NCBI GenBank assembly: GCA_042573625.1 | Contig: JBHPCZ010000038.1 | Span: 1-25,651, forward strand | From: JBHPCZ01 sp042573625 | GTDB taxonomy: Bacteria; Desulfobacterota; Desulfobacteria; Desulfobacterales; UBA11574 | Direction of reading: 5' to 3' | DNA length: 25,651 bases | Part shown: positions 8,523 to 17,137 of the stretch, in pieces | Position numbering within the stretch: position 1 is the stretch's first letter | Layout of the letters: the number at the start of each line of letters is the position of its first letter | Position numbers and translations under genes: made by a program | The notes under the pieces: generated by a model | The model's input: only the letters and a program-made list of their open reading frames with translations | The model's database searches: none | Told to the model about the DNA's origin: nothing

Positions 8523-9201
8523 GATCGGGTCTCTCCTGTTTGATAAAGAGTTCTCGAATACCCCATAAAATGGTGTGCGGCAGAAAGACCACAAAGGTTC
8601 CGACCGCAATAACCACCATGATCCAGAAGATATAAAAAAGAATCGGGAAGTTTGCCTTGGTACTTACCAGCGCAGGATTGGGCACATGGACCACATAACT
8701 GGCATAGGACGCGCTGGCCCCTTGATGGCATTTAGAGCATACGGCTGCATGCCTTCGTATAGGGTTCATGGGTGAATAGTAGTGTTCGTTGCTGGCGATC
8801 GGTTCACCGCCGTGACACTGGCGGCAGGTAAGGTTGGCCCGGACGGTGTGAAAATCCCTTGTTTCCTTGATATGGCAATTTTCACACCGTCTTCGCTGGT
8901 AAAATTTGATGCCCTGGTGGGAATCCGCCAAACGTGTGCGGACACGAACTGAGGCTGCTGACGGGCTGTAGCGGAAAATGCCCTGCCGGACTCCGGGGAC
9001 TTCGACAAACGGACGCTGACGACGAGGCAGCACCTCATATTCTTCATAGTAACCGGTGCTGGCCTCATATTCCTTGTATCGTCGGAGCGCAGATGCCACC
9101 TCCTCCTGCGCGGGTGCCATTTCAGGCAATAGCAGGAGCAGTGCAAGGATCATGATTCCCAAAGAGATGCATGCCTTTCGGATACACATCATTTCCTTCA
9201 T
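8500..9201 (-). CDS. Membrane-anchored triheme cytochrome c
   Basis: 233 residues. An N-terminal signal segment (IRKACISLGIMILALLLLLPEMAPA) exports the protein. Three CXXCH motifs follow: CENCH, CRQCH and CSKCH, with extra His nearby (HQGIKFYQ, DFHTV, EHYYSP) as possible distal ligands. A single C-terminal transmembrane helix (FPILFYIFWIMVVIAVGTFVVF) is followed by a short charged cytoplasmic tail. This is the layout of a periplasmic cytochrome tethered to the inner membrane. The start has AGGA 8 nt upstream. It lies 17 nt after the octaheme gene and overlaps the cytochrome b gene, so all three should be one transcript. It probably relays electrons between cytochrome b and the octaheme lipoprotein. 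Confidence 0.88.
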   Translation of the reverse strand: MKEMMCIRKACISLGIMILALLLLLPEMAPAQEEVASALRRYKEYEASTGYYEEYEVLPRRQRPFVEVPGVRQGIFRYSPSAASVRVRTRLADSHQGIKFYQRRRCENCHIKETRDFHTVRANLTCRQCHGGEPIASNEHYYSPMNPIRRHAAVCSKCHQGASASYASYVVHVPNPALVSTKANFPILFYIFWIMVVIAVGTFVVFLPHTILWGIRELFIKQERPDRESNSEE

Positions 9202-9218
9202 AGCAGATTCCTACAGTT

Positions 9219-10499
9219 CTACCGGGTATACTTATAATCAACTCCATCAATTGGCTTTCCGACAGGCTTCGGCAGTTTTGCCAGGGCCTCCCATTCTTTT
9301 TGAAGCTCATTGATGTCCTCATTTTTGTGTTTGTGACAGGTCTGGCAGGAGTTCGGAACCTTCGGATTCTTCAACGTATCCGAAGGCAGCAGAGCCACGA
9401 ATACATGGCTTCGGATATCCCCGGATTCCGCGCTCTTTGCGATCCTCGGCATATGACAACCCACACAGTTGGCAAAAGAGTGAATCGAGTGGGCCATATT
9501 TGTATTCACCTGAACATGGCACTCAAAGCACTGTTTTGATCCTGCGGAAAGGGTCTGCGACCGTGTGGGCGGTACACCGATTTGGTGAACATAATGACAG
9601 GAGGTACAGGTAACACCTTCACTGGCATGCTTCGATTTGGACCAATCGATGAATTGCTGATGATGGCCCTTGGAAAATTCGTTGGCATAGACATGCTTCA
9701 AATCACCGGCAGCGAAGGACGTCGATTTGTAAAAAGCTTCCAACGCTTTGCCAGGTTCATAGCCCACAGGCCAGCCACCACCTTTTTTCATGGTTGACTT
9801 GCCGCGGTTGTGACAGGAGCCACAGATTTGAACCGCTACGCCCATGGTCAGCTTGGCCGGGTTGATGATGGTCTGTCGTTTTTCAAATACAGCGGTTTTG
9901 GGCAGGGCTGCGTGCCAGGACCCCTTACCGTGGCAGGATTCGCAGGCCACCCCCACTTCGTTGAATGTCTGTTTCTCAAGATCAACGCCGGTGGCATGGC
10001 ATCCCCCGCACTTTAAAAGCCAGGGTCTTTGGTCCCAGTCATTTTCGTGGTAATTGACCCAGCGGTGGGTGTCTGCATTGTACTGTATCGGGGAAATATA
10101 CAGCGTGCCGTCCTTTTCCACGATATAGCGCTGTTTCCACTGGCTGCCGATGGTGTAAAGAATCTCATCGATTTTGGGCACATAAATTTTGTCCGCCGGG
10201 ACCTTGAGCTTATCGCTCAGCTTGGCCAGATCCTCACGAATCCTTTTCTCGTCGATGGGAACGATGATGGCATCCTGGTTTGCTTTGGCATCCTGTGTCA
10301 TGCGGCTGTGCAGGGTCATTTTCCAGGAATCATAGTGCTCGAGATGGCACATCTTACAGGTGTCCGAACCGACGAAAGCCTTTGGCTGTGACGTAATTGC
10401 CTTAACGTCGATCGGCGCCTCTTGAGTGCAGGCAGCAAATCCCAACGCCATCAATACCGCGGCAAGAACCAGGAGTCCTGAATAACACTTTTTGTTCAT
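9219..10499 (-). CDS. Octaheme c-type cytochrome lipoprotein
   Basis: 426 residues with eight CXXCH motifs: CKMCH, CGGCH, CESCH, CGSCH, CTSCH, CFECH, CVGCH and CQTCH. The N-terminus MNKKCYSGLLVLAAVLMALG ends in FAAC, a lipobox, so Cys24 is probably lipidated and the protein sits in the periplasm on a membrane. The first heme region (FVGSDTCKMCHLEHYDSW) resembles cytochrome c554-like multiheme proteins. No catalytic motif of hydroxylamine oxidoreductase or nitrite reductase (CXXCK) is visible, so an electron carrier or an uncharacterised reductase is more likely. Ribosome binding site AAGGAGG is 5 nt from ATG. It is the first gene of the octaheme-triheme-cytochrome b operon, and a CCAC-N3-GTGG site plus TTGACA lie about 230-250 bp upstream. 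Confidence 0.9.
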   Translation of the reverse strand: MNKKCYSGLLVLAAVLMALGFAACTQEAPIDVKAITSQPKAFVGSDTCKMCHLEHYDSWKMTLHSRMTQDAKANQDAIIVPIDEKRIREDLAKLSDKLKVPADKIYVPKIDEILYTIGSQWKQRYIVEKDGTLYISPIQYNADTHRWVNYHENDWDQRPWLLKCGGCHATGVDLEKQTFNEVGVACESCHGKGSWHAALPKTAVFEKRQTIINPAKLTMGVAVQICGSCHNRGKSTMKKGGGWPVGYEPGKALEAFYKSTSFAAGDLKHVYANEFSKGHHQQFIDWSKSKHASEGVTCTSCHYVHQIGVPPTRSQTLSAGSKQCFECHVQVNTNMAHSIHSFANCVGCHMPRIAKSAESGDIRSHVFVALLPSDTLKNPKVPNSCQTCHKHKNEDINELQKEWEALAKLPKPVGKPIDGVDYKYTR

Positions 10500-10738
10500 A
10501 GTGTCCTCCTTGGCAAAACGATTAAAGATAATTATATTCTTATGAGATAATTATGTTTATGTTATGGTGAAAAAATATATTGAAAAGATTTTATTAACCG
10601 TAGATAAGCCAGCGGTACATCAAATAGCGTCAATAATGGAAACCGAGCGAAACAAAACCAGGTAAAAGAAGAGAACCCAGAATTCAGTACGCTCTAATTT
10701 TTTGAGTAACATCCCGAATTCATGGTGTCAAGAAAAAA

Positions 10739-10755
10739 ACACCACACAGTGGTAA
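10739..10755 (-). promoter_or_regulatory. CCAC-N3-GTGG operator upstream of cytochrome operon
   Basis: ACACCACACAGTGGTAA on the plus strand, core CCACACAGTGG. On the minus strand it lies 10 bp upstream of TTGACA (10731-10726). The -10 at 17-bp spacing is poor (TACTCA), which would suit activation from about position -51. The copy at 17249-17265 has the same 10-bp offset. Confidence 0.5.
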
Positions 10756-10785
10756 AAAATGATTCTCTGCATCTCCGAATAAGCA

Positions 10786-10814
10786 TTGACTGAAACACCA
10801 CGAGGTGGCATATG
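10786..10814 (+). promoter_or_regulatory. Predicted promoter with operator in the spacer, TPR gene
   Basis: -35 TTGACT (10786-10791), then six bases, operator core CCACGAGGTGG (10798-10808), then -10 CATATG (10809-10814), a 17-bp spacer. The full palindromic element spans 10795-10811. The predicted start of transcription is near 10821, about 64 nt before the TPR start codon. The geometry is identical to 7514-7542 and 17811-17839. Confidence 0.5.
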
Positions 10815-10884
10815 CATTGGAGCGGGCAATATTAAATATCGGAGCGTTCAAATCCATTAACAGATTTGTTTTTTTGGAGGTTAA

Positions 10885-11508
10885 ATGGCAAAAAAAGAAA
10901 AAATTGAAGGCAACACGGTTAAAAAGGAAACCATGCTGATCGTGGCTTTCGTCGCCCTGATGGTTGGCTTTTTGGCGGGCACTTTTTTTGGTGTCTATAA
11001 ATCTGCTTCGAGTGTGCCTGCATCAGGACCGGCCCCTATGCAACAGAAGGCCCAAGAAAAGGAACCCACCGCTGAACAGGACACCAGCATTAGGTCCCTT
11101 GAACTGGAAACATCGATGAACCCTGGAAATTTTGGGGCATGGACCCAGTTGGGAAACCTCTATTTTGATACGGATCAGTTTGAAAAGGCGATCACTGCCT
11201 ATAAAAAATCGCTGGAATTGAATCCCAACAACGCAGATGTTATGACGGATCTGGGCGTCATGTATCGGCGCAATGGTCAACCTAAAGAAGCCATCAAGGC
11301 CTTTGACAAAGCTGCGGAGATTGATCCCACCCATGAAACATCCCGCTTTAATAAAGGGATTGTGTTCATGCACGATTTAAACGATCTCGAAGGCACTATC
11401 CGAGCATGGGAGGACCTTGTTCAAGTGAATCAATTTGCACTGTCACCCACCGGCCAACCGGTCAAGGAACTTGTTGAAAAATTAAAAGAAAGTATAAAAA
11501 ATCAATAA
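10885..11508 (+). CDS. Membrane-anchored TPR protein (NrfG/CcmH-like)
   Basis: 207 residues. A basic N-terminus (MAKKEKIEGNTVKKE) is followed by one transmembrane helix (TMLIVAFVALMVGFLAGTFFGVY), then a Pro/Gln/Glu-rich linker and at least two clear TPR units: NFGAWTQLGNLYFDTDQFEK and ADVMTDLGVMYRRNGQPKEA, with a third diverged repeat after THETSRFNKGIVF. The domain probably faces the periplasm. Proteins of this shape serve as apocytochrome chaperones in c-type cytochrome maturation or as assembly scaffolds. Its divergent position beside eleven c-type heme sites supports that, as inference. GGAGG at 10876-10880 gives a good start. The promoter holds a predicted repressor site. Confidence 0.85.
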   Translation: MAKKEKIEGNTVKKETMLIVAFVALMVGFLAGTFFGVYKSASSVPASGPAPMQQKAQEKEPTAEQDTSIRSLELETSMNPGNFGAWTQLGNLYFDTDQFEKAITAYKKSLELNPNNADVMTDLGVMYRRNGQPKEAIKAFDKAAEIDPTHETSRFNKGIVFMHDLNDLEGTIRAWEDLVQVNQFALSPTGQPVKELVEKLKESIKNQ

Positions 11509-11737
11509 AGAGGCCCTGTTGAATAGAAAAATGAGAATAGCTGCTTTATTACAGTGTATGGGAGTCCGTCTTCAAGGAAATGAAAACGGTGAATAGCGAC
11601 GTTTTTTTGGAGAGATGTTATCAAAACTATTGACAGTTTACTTCTCTATCTCGATCGAGCCAACTGACATTGATTGCGTAAGCCATCCAAGCGCCATTAA
11701 GGATTTTATCTATACTTTATCAGGTTGGAGATAACCT

Positions 11738-11952
11738 ATGAGTGTAGAGATCGATTTTAAGCAAGTTTACGAAGAATTTCATCCGAAATACTCCGCTACC
11801 TATCCCGGTTGATAGGGGTCCATGAGGCCGCGGATATTGCACAGAAAGTATTTGAAAAAGCAAATCGCAGTCTTGAGGGCTTTAAGGGCGATTCGAAGCT
11901 TTCCACATGGTTGTACCGGATTGCCACCAACACGGTAAAATTATTTTCTTGA
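11738..11952 (+). pseudogene. ECF sigma factor (RpoE-like) remnant, frameshifted and truncated
   Basis: From ATG 11738 the frame reads MSVEIDFKQVYEEFHPK, then runs into TGA. Restoring one A in the run at 11786-11788 continues in the other frame as ILRYLSRLIGVHEAADIAQ, then KVFEKANRSLEGFKGDSK and LSTWLYRIATNTVK, stopping at TGA (11950-11952). This is sigma region 2 of ECF factors, including the typical STWLYRIATN end. Region 4, the -35 binding half, is absent: sequence identity stops where the arsR promoter begins. So there are two lesions, a 1-bp deletion and loss of the 3' half. No anti-sigma gene is visible. Confidence 0.85.
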
Positions 11953-11977
11953 CATGTGCATATGTGTGCATTAATGT
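11949..11977 (+). promoter_or_regulatory. Predicted arsR promoter with overlapping imperfect palindrome
   Basis: TTGACA (11949-11954), 17-bp spacer, TAATGT (11972-11977). The spacer holds ATGTGCATATGTGTGCAT, an imperfect palindrome that could be the autorepressor site. Transcription would start at about the ATG at 11984, and no Shine-Dalgarno precedes it, so the message may be leaderless. Confidence 0.45.
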
Positions 11978-11983
11978 ATTCTT

Positions 11984-12325
11984 ATGGAAACACAAACAAC
12001 ACACAGAACGGAAATTTTAGAGGAACTTGTCGAGGCTTTTGATTCAAAATTCTTCAAAACGCTGAGTGAACCGGTTCGCGTTCAGATACTCAAGCTTATC
12101 CTGCTCAACGGGCGGGCGGATATCGGGACGATCGCCGAGAACATGCCGCAGGACAGATCGGTCATCTCCAGGCATTTGAATCTCATGCAGGAAGTCGGCA
12201 TTTTAAAGTGTGAGAAGGAAAGCCGCCATATGTTTTATGAAATCAACGGTCAGGTCTTTCTCGAGAAACTGGAAACGATTACCGGAAAAATTAGAAAGTG
12301 CATGTCTGAATGCTGTCCATCCTGA
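11984..12325 (+). CDS. ArsR/SmtB-family winged-helix regulator
   Basis: 113 residues. The winged HTH covers about residues 25-85: KTLSEPVRVQILKLILLNGR, then DIGTIAENM, then the recognition helix region QDRSVISRHLNLMQEVGIL and the wing CEKESRHMFYEING. The ELCVCDL metal motif of classical ArsR is absent. The C-terminus KCMSECCPS has three Cys that might bind metal or sense thiols. It precedes an RND exporter by 174 bp in the same direction, and ArsR or TetR regulators commonly head such exporter sets, so control of that exporter is likely. There is no Shine-Dalgarno and the predicted transcript begins near the start codon. Confidence 0.88.
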   Translation: METQTTHRTEILEELVEAFDSKFFKTLSEPVRVQILKLILLNGRADIGTIAENMPQDRSVISRHLNLMQEVGILKCEKESRHMFYEINGQVFLEKLETITGKIRKCMSECCPS

Positions 12326-12499
12326 AAGCGACAGCCTTGTGATGATTTTTTGTTCATCAAATGAATGTGTATCAGCGCACATGGTTATCATATGCCAGAT
12401 AAATTTGAATAGCCTCCCATTGGCGAAGAAGGTTGAGGAATAAAGGTGGATCCTCTTTGGTGTATTATCGTCTAAGAGAAGAACAAAAGGTGAAACGGT

Positions 12500-14878
12500 A
12501 TGGGAAGATTTGAAAGATTTTTTGGGGAATTTGTCGTCAAACAACGATGGCGGATCATTTTCGCGATGCTTCTGGTCGTGGTTTTCGCAGCCGTCGGTAC
12601 CCGGTCATTAACGCTCAACAACGATCTTCGCGTTTTTTTCAGCAAACGAAATCCTCAGCTTCAGGCGCTGGAAGCGCTGGAGAATACATACAACAAAGTT
12701 GACAACGTTCTTTTTGCTGTTGCTCCGAAAGACGGTGATGTTTTTACACGTGAAACCCTCGCAGCAATAGAAGAGCTGACCGAGGCTTCATGGCAGATAC
12801 CCTACTCCAACCGTGTGGACTCTATCAGCAATTATCAACATACCCGGGCCGAGGAAGACGACCTGATCGTCGAGAACCTGGTTCAGGACGCCGGAAACCT
12901 GTCGGATGCGGATCTCAAGCGGATAAAAACGATCGCGCTTTCCGAACCTTTTTTGGTTAACAGCCTGGTTTCCCATTCCGGGCATGTCACCGCAGTGAGC
13001 GCCAATATCCTTGCGCCCGCAAAATCGTTAAAAGAAGTCCCGGAAATTGCCGCATTCTCCCGGAAGATGGCGGATGATTTCCGCAAAAAATATCCGGGTA
13101 TCGACTTTTATCTCACCGGTGGCGTGATGATGAACAACGCTTTTGGCGAAGCCGGTTTTAAGGATATGACCACCCTGGTTCCGTTGATGCTTCTGACCCT
13201 GGTGATCATCGTCGGGCTGGCTCTGCGTTCTTATACCGGAACCCTTACCACCCTGTTGATCATATTAATGTCCATGGTCACCGGGATGGGGCTGGCAGGA
13301 TGGTTCCGCATATCGATAACCGCCGCGTCAGCCACGGCCCCTACGATTATTCTCACTCTGGCTGTTGCAGACAGCGTCCATATCCTCGCCACGATATTCC
13401 AGCAGATGCGTTGGGGAAAATCAAAACACGAGGCGATTTCAGAATCTTTGCGGATTAATCTCCAGCCGGTCTTTTTAACAAGCATCACGACGGTTATCGG
13501 CTTTCTGACCATGAATTTTTCAGACGCTCCGCCCTTTCGAGACCTGGGAAACATCGTGGCCATGGGTGTTACTTCCGCGTTTTTCTACTCGGTCTTATTC
13601 CTGCCGGCCCTGATGGCCGTGCTGCCTGTAAAAACAAAACCGAAACCGGACGAAGCGGATTGCCCGGCCTGTGACAGGCTGGCCAATTTTGTGATCAACC
13701 GGCGCAATTTCGTGTTTTGGAGTACATTATTTGTGATTCTGGTACTGGCCGCCGGAACACTGCGAATTGAACTCAACGACGACTGGATCAAATACTTCGA
13801 CAAAAGTTTCGATATCCGCCGTGCCACCGATTTCGTGGAGGAGCATCTCAGTGGCTTTCACATTATTGAATATTCGCTGGAATCGGGTGAAACCGGAGGA
13901 ATTAACAATCCTGATTATCTGACAACGGTAGACAAGTTTGCCAAATGGTATCGCAATCAGCCCAAGGTTGTTAATGTCAAAGCGATCACCCACACAATGA
14001 AACGTTTGAACAAAAACATGCATGGAGACGATGAATCCTTTTACCGGATACCGGAGCAGCGGGATCTGGCTGCCCAGTACCTCCTTTTGTATGAGATGTC
14101 AATCCCTTATGGTCGAGACCTCAACAATATGATCAACATTGACAAATCTGCAACGCGAATGATTGTAACATTGAGAAGCGTAAGCACCAATGAGCTTCGC
14201 CGAACGGACGAAAAGGCACGGGCATGGCTCAAGACCAACGCGCCGGAAAGAATGTTCACTTACGGTTCCGGTCTGTCAGTTATCTGGGCGCATCTATCCG
14301 AGCGAAATATTAACAGCATGCTGGGGGCATCTTTTGGGGCCCTGACGCTGATCTCGGTCATCCTGATACTCGCCATGCGCAGCTTGAAGCTCGGCCTGTT
14401 AAGCCTGATCCCGAACCTGACACCGGCTCTGACGGCATTCGGGGTCTGGGGCTTGACGGTTGGCCAGGTGGGGTTGGGCCTGTCGGTCATCGCGGCGATG
14501 ACCCTCGGCATCGTTGTCGATGATACGGTTCATTTTATGAGCAAGTACATACGAGCCCGGCGGGAGCACAACTTGAATCCCTCCGATGCGGTTCGGTATT
14601 CCTTTAATACCGTGGGTACGGCCATGTGGATTACAACGTTGGCACTGGTGGCCGGATTTATGGTGCTCACTTTTTCCGGGTACAACATGAACGCCGACAT
14701 GGGGCTTTTGACCGCAATAACCATTACACTGGCTTTAATGCTAGACTTTTTGTTCCTGCCAACCTTATTAATGAAAGTGGAGAAAAAAGAAGATGAAATA
14801 TCGGATGAAAAAATTCTCGACAGGGTTGATTCTGTTTTTGCTGCTGTTCCCACCGGTTGCAGCAGCCGCGACACCTGA
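12500..14878 (+). CDS. RND-superfamily exporter (MMPL type)
   Basis: 792 residues with two similar halves, each a large periplasmic loop followed by a cluster of transmembrane helices, 12 helices in all. N-terminal helix about 17-40. First cluster: LVPLMLLTLVIIVGLALRS to TSAFFYSVLFLPALMAVLP, with ILTLAVADSVHILATIF. Second cluster: LGASFGALTLISVILILAMR onward, with VIAAMTLGIVVDDTVHF, where the Asp pair is at the usual proton-relay position. Size and two MMPL domains fit the lipid/hopanoid exporter branch rather than the drug-efflux branch of about 1030 residues. Start has AAGGTG upstream. It is followed, with overlap, by a LolA-like protein, and then by a beta-barrel, so a lipid or lipoprotein export role is likely. 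Confidence 0.88.
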   Translation: MGRFERFFGEFVVKQRWRIIFAMLLVVVFAAVGTRSLTLNNDLRVFFSKRNPQLQALEALENTYNKVDNVLFAVAPKDGDVFTRETLAAIEELTEASWQIPYSNRVDSISNYQHTRAEEDDLIVENLVQDAGNLSDADLKRIKTIALSEPFLVNSLVSHSGHVTAVSANILAPAKSLKEVPEIAAFSRKMADDFRKKYPGIDFYLTGGVMMNNAFGEAGFKDMTTLVPLMLLTLVIIVGLALRSYTGTLTTLLIILMSMVTGMGLAGWFRISITAASATAPTIILTLAVADSVHILATIFQQMRWGKSKHEAISESLRINLQPVFLTSITTVIGFLTMNFSDAPPFRDLGNIVAMGVTSAFFYSVLFLPALMAVLPVKTKPKPDEADCPACDRLANFVINRRNFVFWSTLFVILVLAAGTLRIELNDDWIKYFDKSFDIRRATDFVEEHLSGFHIIEYSLESGETGGINNPDYLTTVDKFAKWYRNQPKVVNVKAITHTMKRLNKNMHGDDESFYRIPEQRDLAAQYLLLYEMSIPYGRDLNNMINIDKSATRMIVTLRSVSTNELRRTDEKARAWLKTNAPERMFTYGSGLSVIWAHLSERNINSMLGASFGALTLISVILILAMRSLKLGLLSLIPNLTPALTAFGVWGLTVGQVGLGLSVIAAMTLGIVVDDTVHFMSKYIRARREHNLNPSDAVRYSFNTVGTAMWITTLALVAGFMVLTFSGYNMNADMGLLTAITITLALMLDFLFLPTLLMKVEKKEDEISDEKILDRVDSVFAAVPTGCSSRDT

Positions 14879-15593
14879 AGAAAAAGGTCTTGACATCGCA
14901 AAAGAAGCGGACAGACGGGATACCGGATTCGAAGATTTCACGGCTGATCTGCTCATGATCCTCAAAAACAAGCACGGCCAGAAGAGTGTGCGCAAAATCC
15001 GTATCCGGACCCTGGAAGTCATCGACGACGGTGATAAGAGCCTGACAATTTTTGACAATCCCAGGGACGTGAAGGGAACCGCCTTTCTATCATTCAGCCA
15101 TAAGAAAGGAGATGACGACCAGTGGCTCTACCTGCCGGCTCTGAAAAGGGTAAAGCGGATTAGCTCGCGAAACAAGTCAGGTTCGTTCATGGGAAGTGAG
15201 TTCGCCTATGAGGACATCTCCAGCCAGGAAATCGAAAAATACACGTACAAATGGATTCGTGACGAAGTCTTGAACAACCGGGAATGTTTCGTGGTTGAAC
15301 GTTACCCGGTTGATAAAAAGAACTCCGGGTACACGAGACAGGTTGCCTGGATCGACAAGCAAGAATACCGCCAGTGGAAAGTCGAGTATTACGACCGGAA
15401 AAACGCGCTTTTAAAAACCCTGACCTTCAAAGGATATCAAATCTATCTGGACAAATACTGGCGGGCTGACCAAATGAATATGACCAACCACCAAAACGGT
15501 AAAAGTACCCAACTGGCATGGTCCAACTATAAGTTTCGCGTCGGGCTCAAGGATAAAGACTTTCACAAAAACAGCCTGAAAAGGGCAAGATAA
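14793..15593 (+). CDS. LolA-like outer membrane lipoprotein-sorting protein
   Basis: 266 residues. Signal peptide MKKFSTGLILFLLLFPPVAAAA (counting from the second Met at 14805), then a LolA/LppX-type half-barrel of the family often named outer membrane lipoprotein-sorting protein. Recognisable pieces are DFTADLLMILKNKHGQKSVR, IFDNPRDVKGTAFLSF, WLYLPALKRVKRI, GSFMGSEFAYEDIS and the C-terminal WSNYKFRVGLKDKDF. Family members carry lipid-like cargo across the periplasm and pair with MMPL exporters. The start at 14793 has GGAG 10 nt upstream and lies inside the exporter gene, an 86-nt overlap; starting at 14805 would reduce it to 74 nt but has no ribosome binding site. Translational coupling with the exporter is likely. 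Confidence 0.88.
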   Translation: MKYRMKKFSTGLILFLLLFPPVAAAATPEEKGLDIAKEADRRDTGFEDFTADLLMILKNKHGQKSVRKIRIRTLEVIDDGDKSLTIFDNPRDVKGTAFLSFSHKKGDDDQWLYLPALKRVKRISSRNKSGSFMGSEFAYEDISSQEIEKYTYKWIRDEVLNNRECFVVERYPVDKKNSGYTRQVAWIDKQEYRQWKVEYYDRKNALLKTLTFKGYQIYLDKYWRADQMNMTNHQNGKSTQLAWSNYKFRVGLKDKDFHKNSLKRAR

Positions 15594-15859
15594 AAAGTAA
15601 GGATCGGAAATGAAACTCCTACCGCAAGCGGCGTCGGGTTCAAATCGTTAAGGGGATCGGAAAGGTCGATATGCTGATCAATCCTAAGGCTTTTCACAGC
15701 AGTCCGATATTTTGGATTACTTGAATGTATGATGTCGAATTCATGCCTATTTCCCCAATCCCAAATAGAGGACTGCACCACAGACAGAGGGATTCATATC
15801 GTCTTGAAGAAAATGCTTATGACCGTAAGACAACGCGATCAAAATAAAGATGCGTCAAA

Positions 15860-17107
15860 GTGAAAATGCCTTTTTACACGCTGGTCCAATTATTCTGTTC
15901 GGATAGAAAATTCCCATCATTTCTGCTGAGAGGGTTGACGGTTTTGCTCCTGCTTTTATTGCTTGTATCCCAAGCCCTTGCGCACGATTTTTCAGGATAC
16001 ATATCTGTAGAAGGCCGATTCTTCCCCAACGACGCATTGTTTCCCGATCAGAGGAGTAACAACGCCTCACTTGCCGTACAGCCGGAGTATTATCATGAAT
16101 GGGAAAACGGCTCCAGTTTTACCCTGGTCCCTTTTGCGAGACTCGACAGCGCCGATGACGAGCGGACCCATTTTGATATTCGGGAGTTAAACGTCCTATG
16201 GGTCGCCGATTTATGGGAATTGCGTATCGGTATCGGAAAAGTGTTTTGGGGGGTGACAGAGTTTGTTCATCTTGTGGACATCATCAACCAGACCGATCTG
16301 GTTGAGGCACCGGACGAAGAGGACAAACTCGGCCAGCCCATGGTGAACCTAACTTTTCAAAGGAACTGGGGAACGATTGACCTGTTTGTCCTGCCTTACT
16401 TTCGAGAGCGCACTTTCCCGGGGCGAGAAGGTCGTTTACGCACTTCACCGGTTGTGGACACGGAAAACGTAATATTCGAAAGCGGTCAAGAGGAACACCA
16501 CGTCGATTTCGCCGCAAGGTACAGTCATTCAATCGGAAACTGGGATTTCGGAATATACAATTTCGCCGGTACCGGGCGAGAACCCACTCTACTTTTAAAA
16601 TTCATCAACCCGGTCCAACCGGTTCTGATCCCCTTTTACGAGCAGATTAACCAGACCGGCATTGACGTACAAATGGTTGCCGGCGAATGGTTGTGGAAAC
16701 TGGAAGCACTCTATCGAACCGGCCAGGGGAAGGATTTTTTTTCTGCTGTCGGGGGGTTTGAGTACACTTTTACGGGTGTTGCCGGCACCCGTATGGATTT
16801 GGGCGTCATCGGTGAATGGGCTTTTGATGACCGCGGCGATGACGCCGCCACTCCTTTTGAAAACGACATCATGTTCGGTCTGCGTATTGGTGTAAACGAC
16901 GCCAGCACCACGGAATTATTGGCCGGTTTCAGTCAGGACGTGGACAGCTCCGCCCGAGTTGTAAGCATTGAAGCAAGTCGGCGCTTTGGCGATAGGATAA
17001 AAATGACCATTGAAGCAGGCGCTTTCTTCGATCAGCCTGAAGGCGACCTTCTCTTTAGTCTGGGAAATGACGACTTTATTCGACTGGAGCTTGCTTATTA
17101 TTTCTAG
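15860..17107 (+). CDS. Outer-membrane beta-barrel protein
   Basis: 415 residues from GTG 15860; ATG 15866 is an equally plausible start. A long n-region precedes a strong hydrophobic core (VLLLLLLLVSQALA) with cleavage before HDFSGY. The mature part alternates polar and hydrophobic residues in many short strands (SGYISVEGRFFP, SSFTLVPFARLDS, LWELRIGIGKVFWGVTEFV) and ends in LELAYYF, the aromatic C-terminal signature of outer-membrane barrels. It resembles DUF1302/alginate-export-like barrels, but I cannot name a family with certainty. It follows the exporter and LolA-like genes by 266 bp in the same direction and may be the outer-membrane end of that system. The gap before it has no gene; a 14-codon frame at 15619 is not supported. 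Confidence 0.82.
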   Translation: MKMPFYTLVQLFCSDRKFPSFLLRGLTVLLLLLLLVSQALAHDFSGYISVEGRFFPNDALFPDQRSNNASLAVQPEYYHEWENGSSFTLVPFARLDSADDERTHFDIRELNVLWVADLWELRIGIGKVFWGVTEFVHLVDIINQTDLVEAPDEEDKLGQPMVNLTFQRNWGTIDLFVLPYFRERTFPGREGRLRTSPVVDTENVIFESGQEEHHVDFAARYSHSIGNWDFGIYNFAGTGREPTLLLKFINPVQPVLIPFYEQINQTGIDVQMVAGEWLWKLEALYRTGQGKDFFSAVGGFEYTFTGVAGTRMDLGVIGEWAFDDRGDDAATPFENDIMFGLRIGVNDASTTELLAGFSQDVDSSARVVSIEASRRFGDRIKMTIEAGAFFDQPEGDLLFSLGNDDFIRLELAYYF

Positions 17108-17137
17108 ATTCAGATCATGGATGGCTTATAAACCTTG

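Larger units (their letters stand above)
10500..10884. other. Divergent regulatory region between cytochrome operon and TPR gene
   Basis: 384 bp with no gene. It contains two CCAC-N3-GTGG operators 56 bp apart centre to centre (10747 and 10803), a TTGACA facing the cytochromes (minus, 10731-10726) and a promoter facing the TPR gene. The cytochrome side has a leader of roughly 200 bases that is AT-rich and without a clear fold. Confidence 0.6.

Noticed and set aside
8523..8609. Longer start for the cytochrome b
   Set aside because: The added residues overlap the triheme gene by over 100 nt and lack a ribosome binding site; GTG 8522 has AGGAGA.
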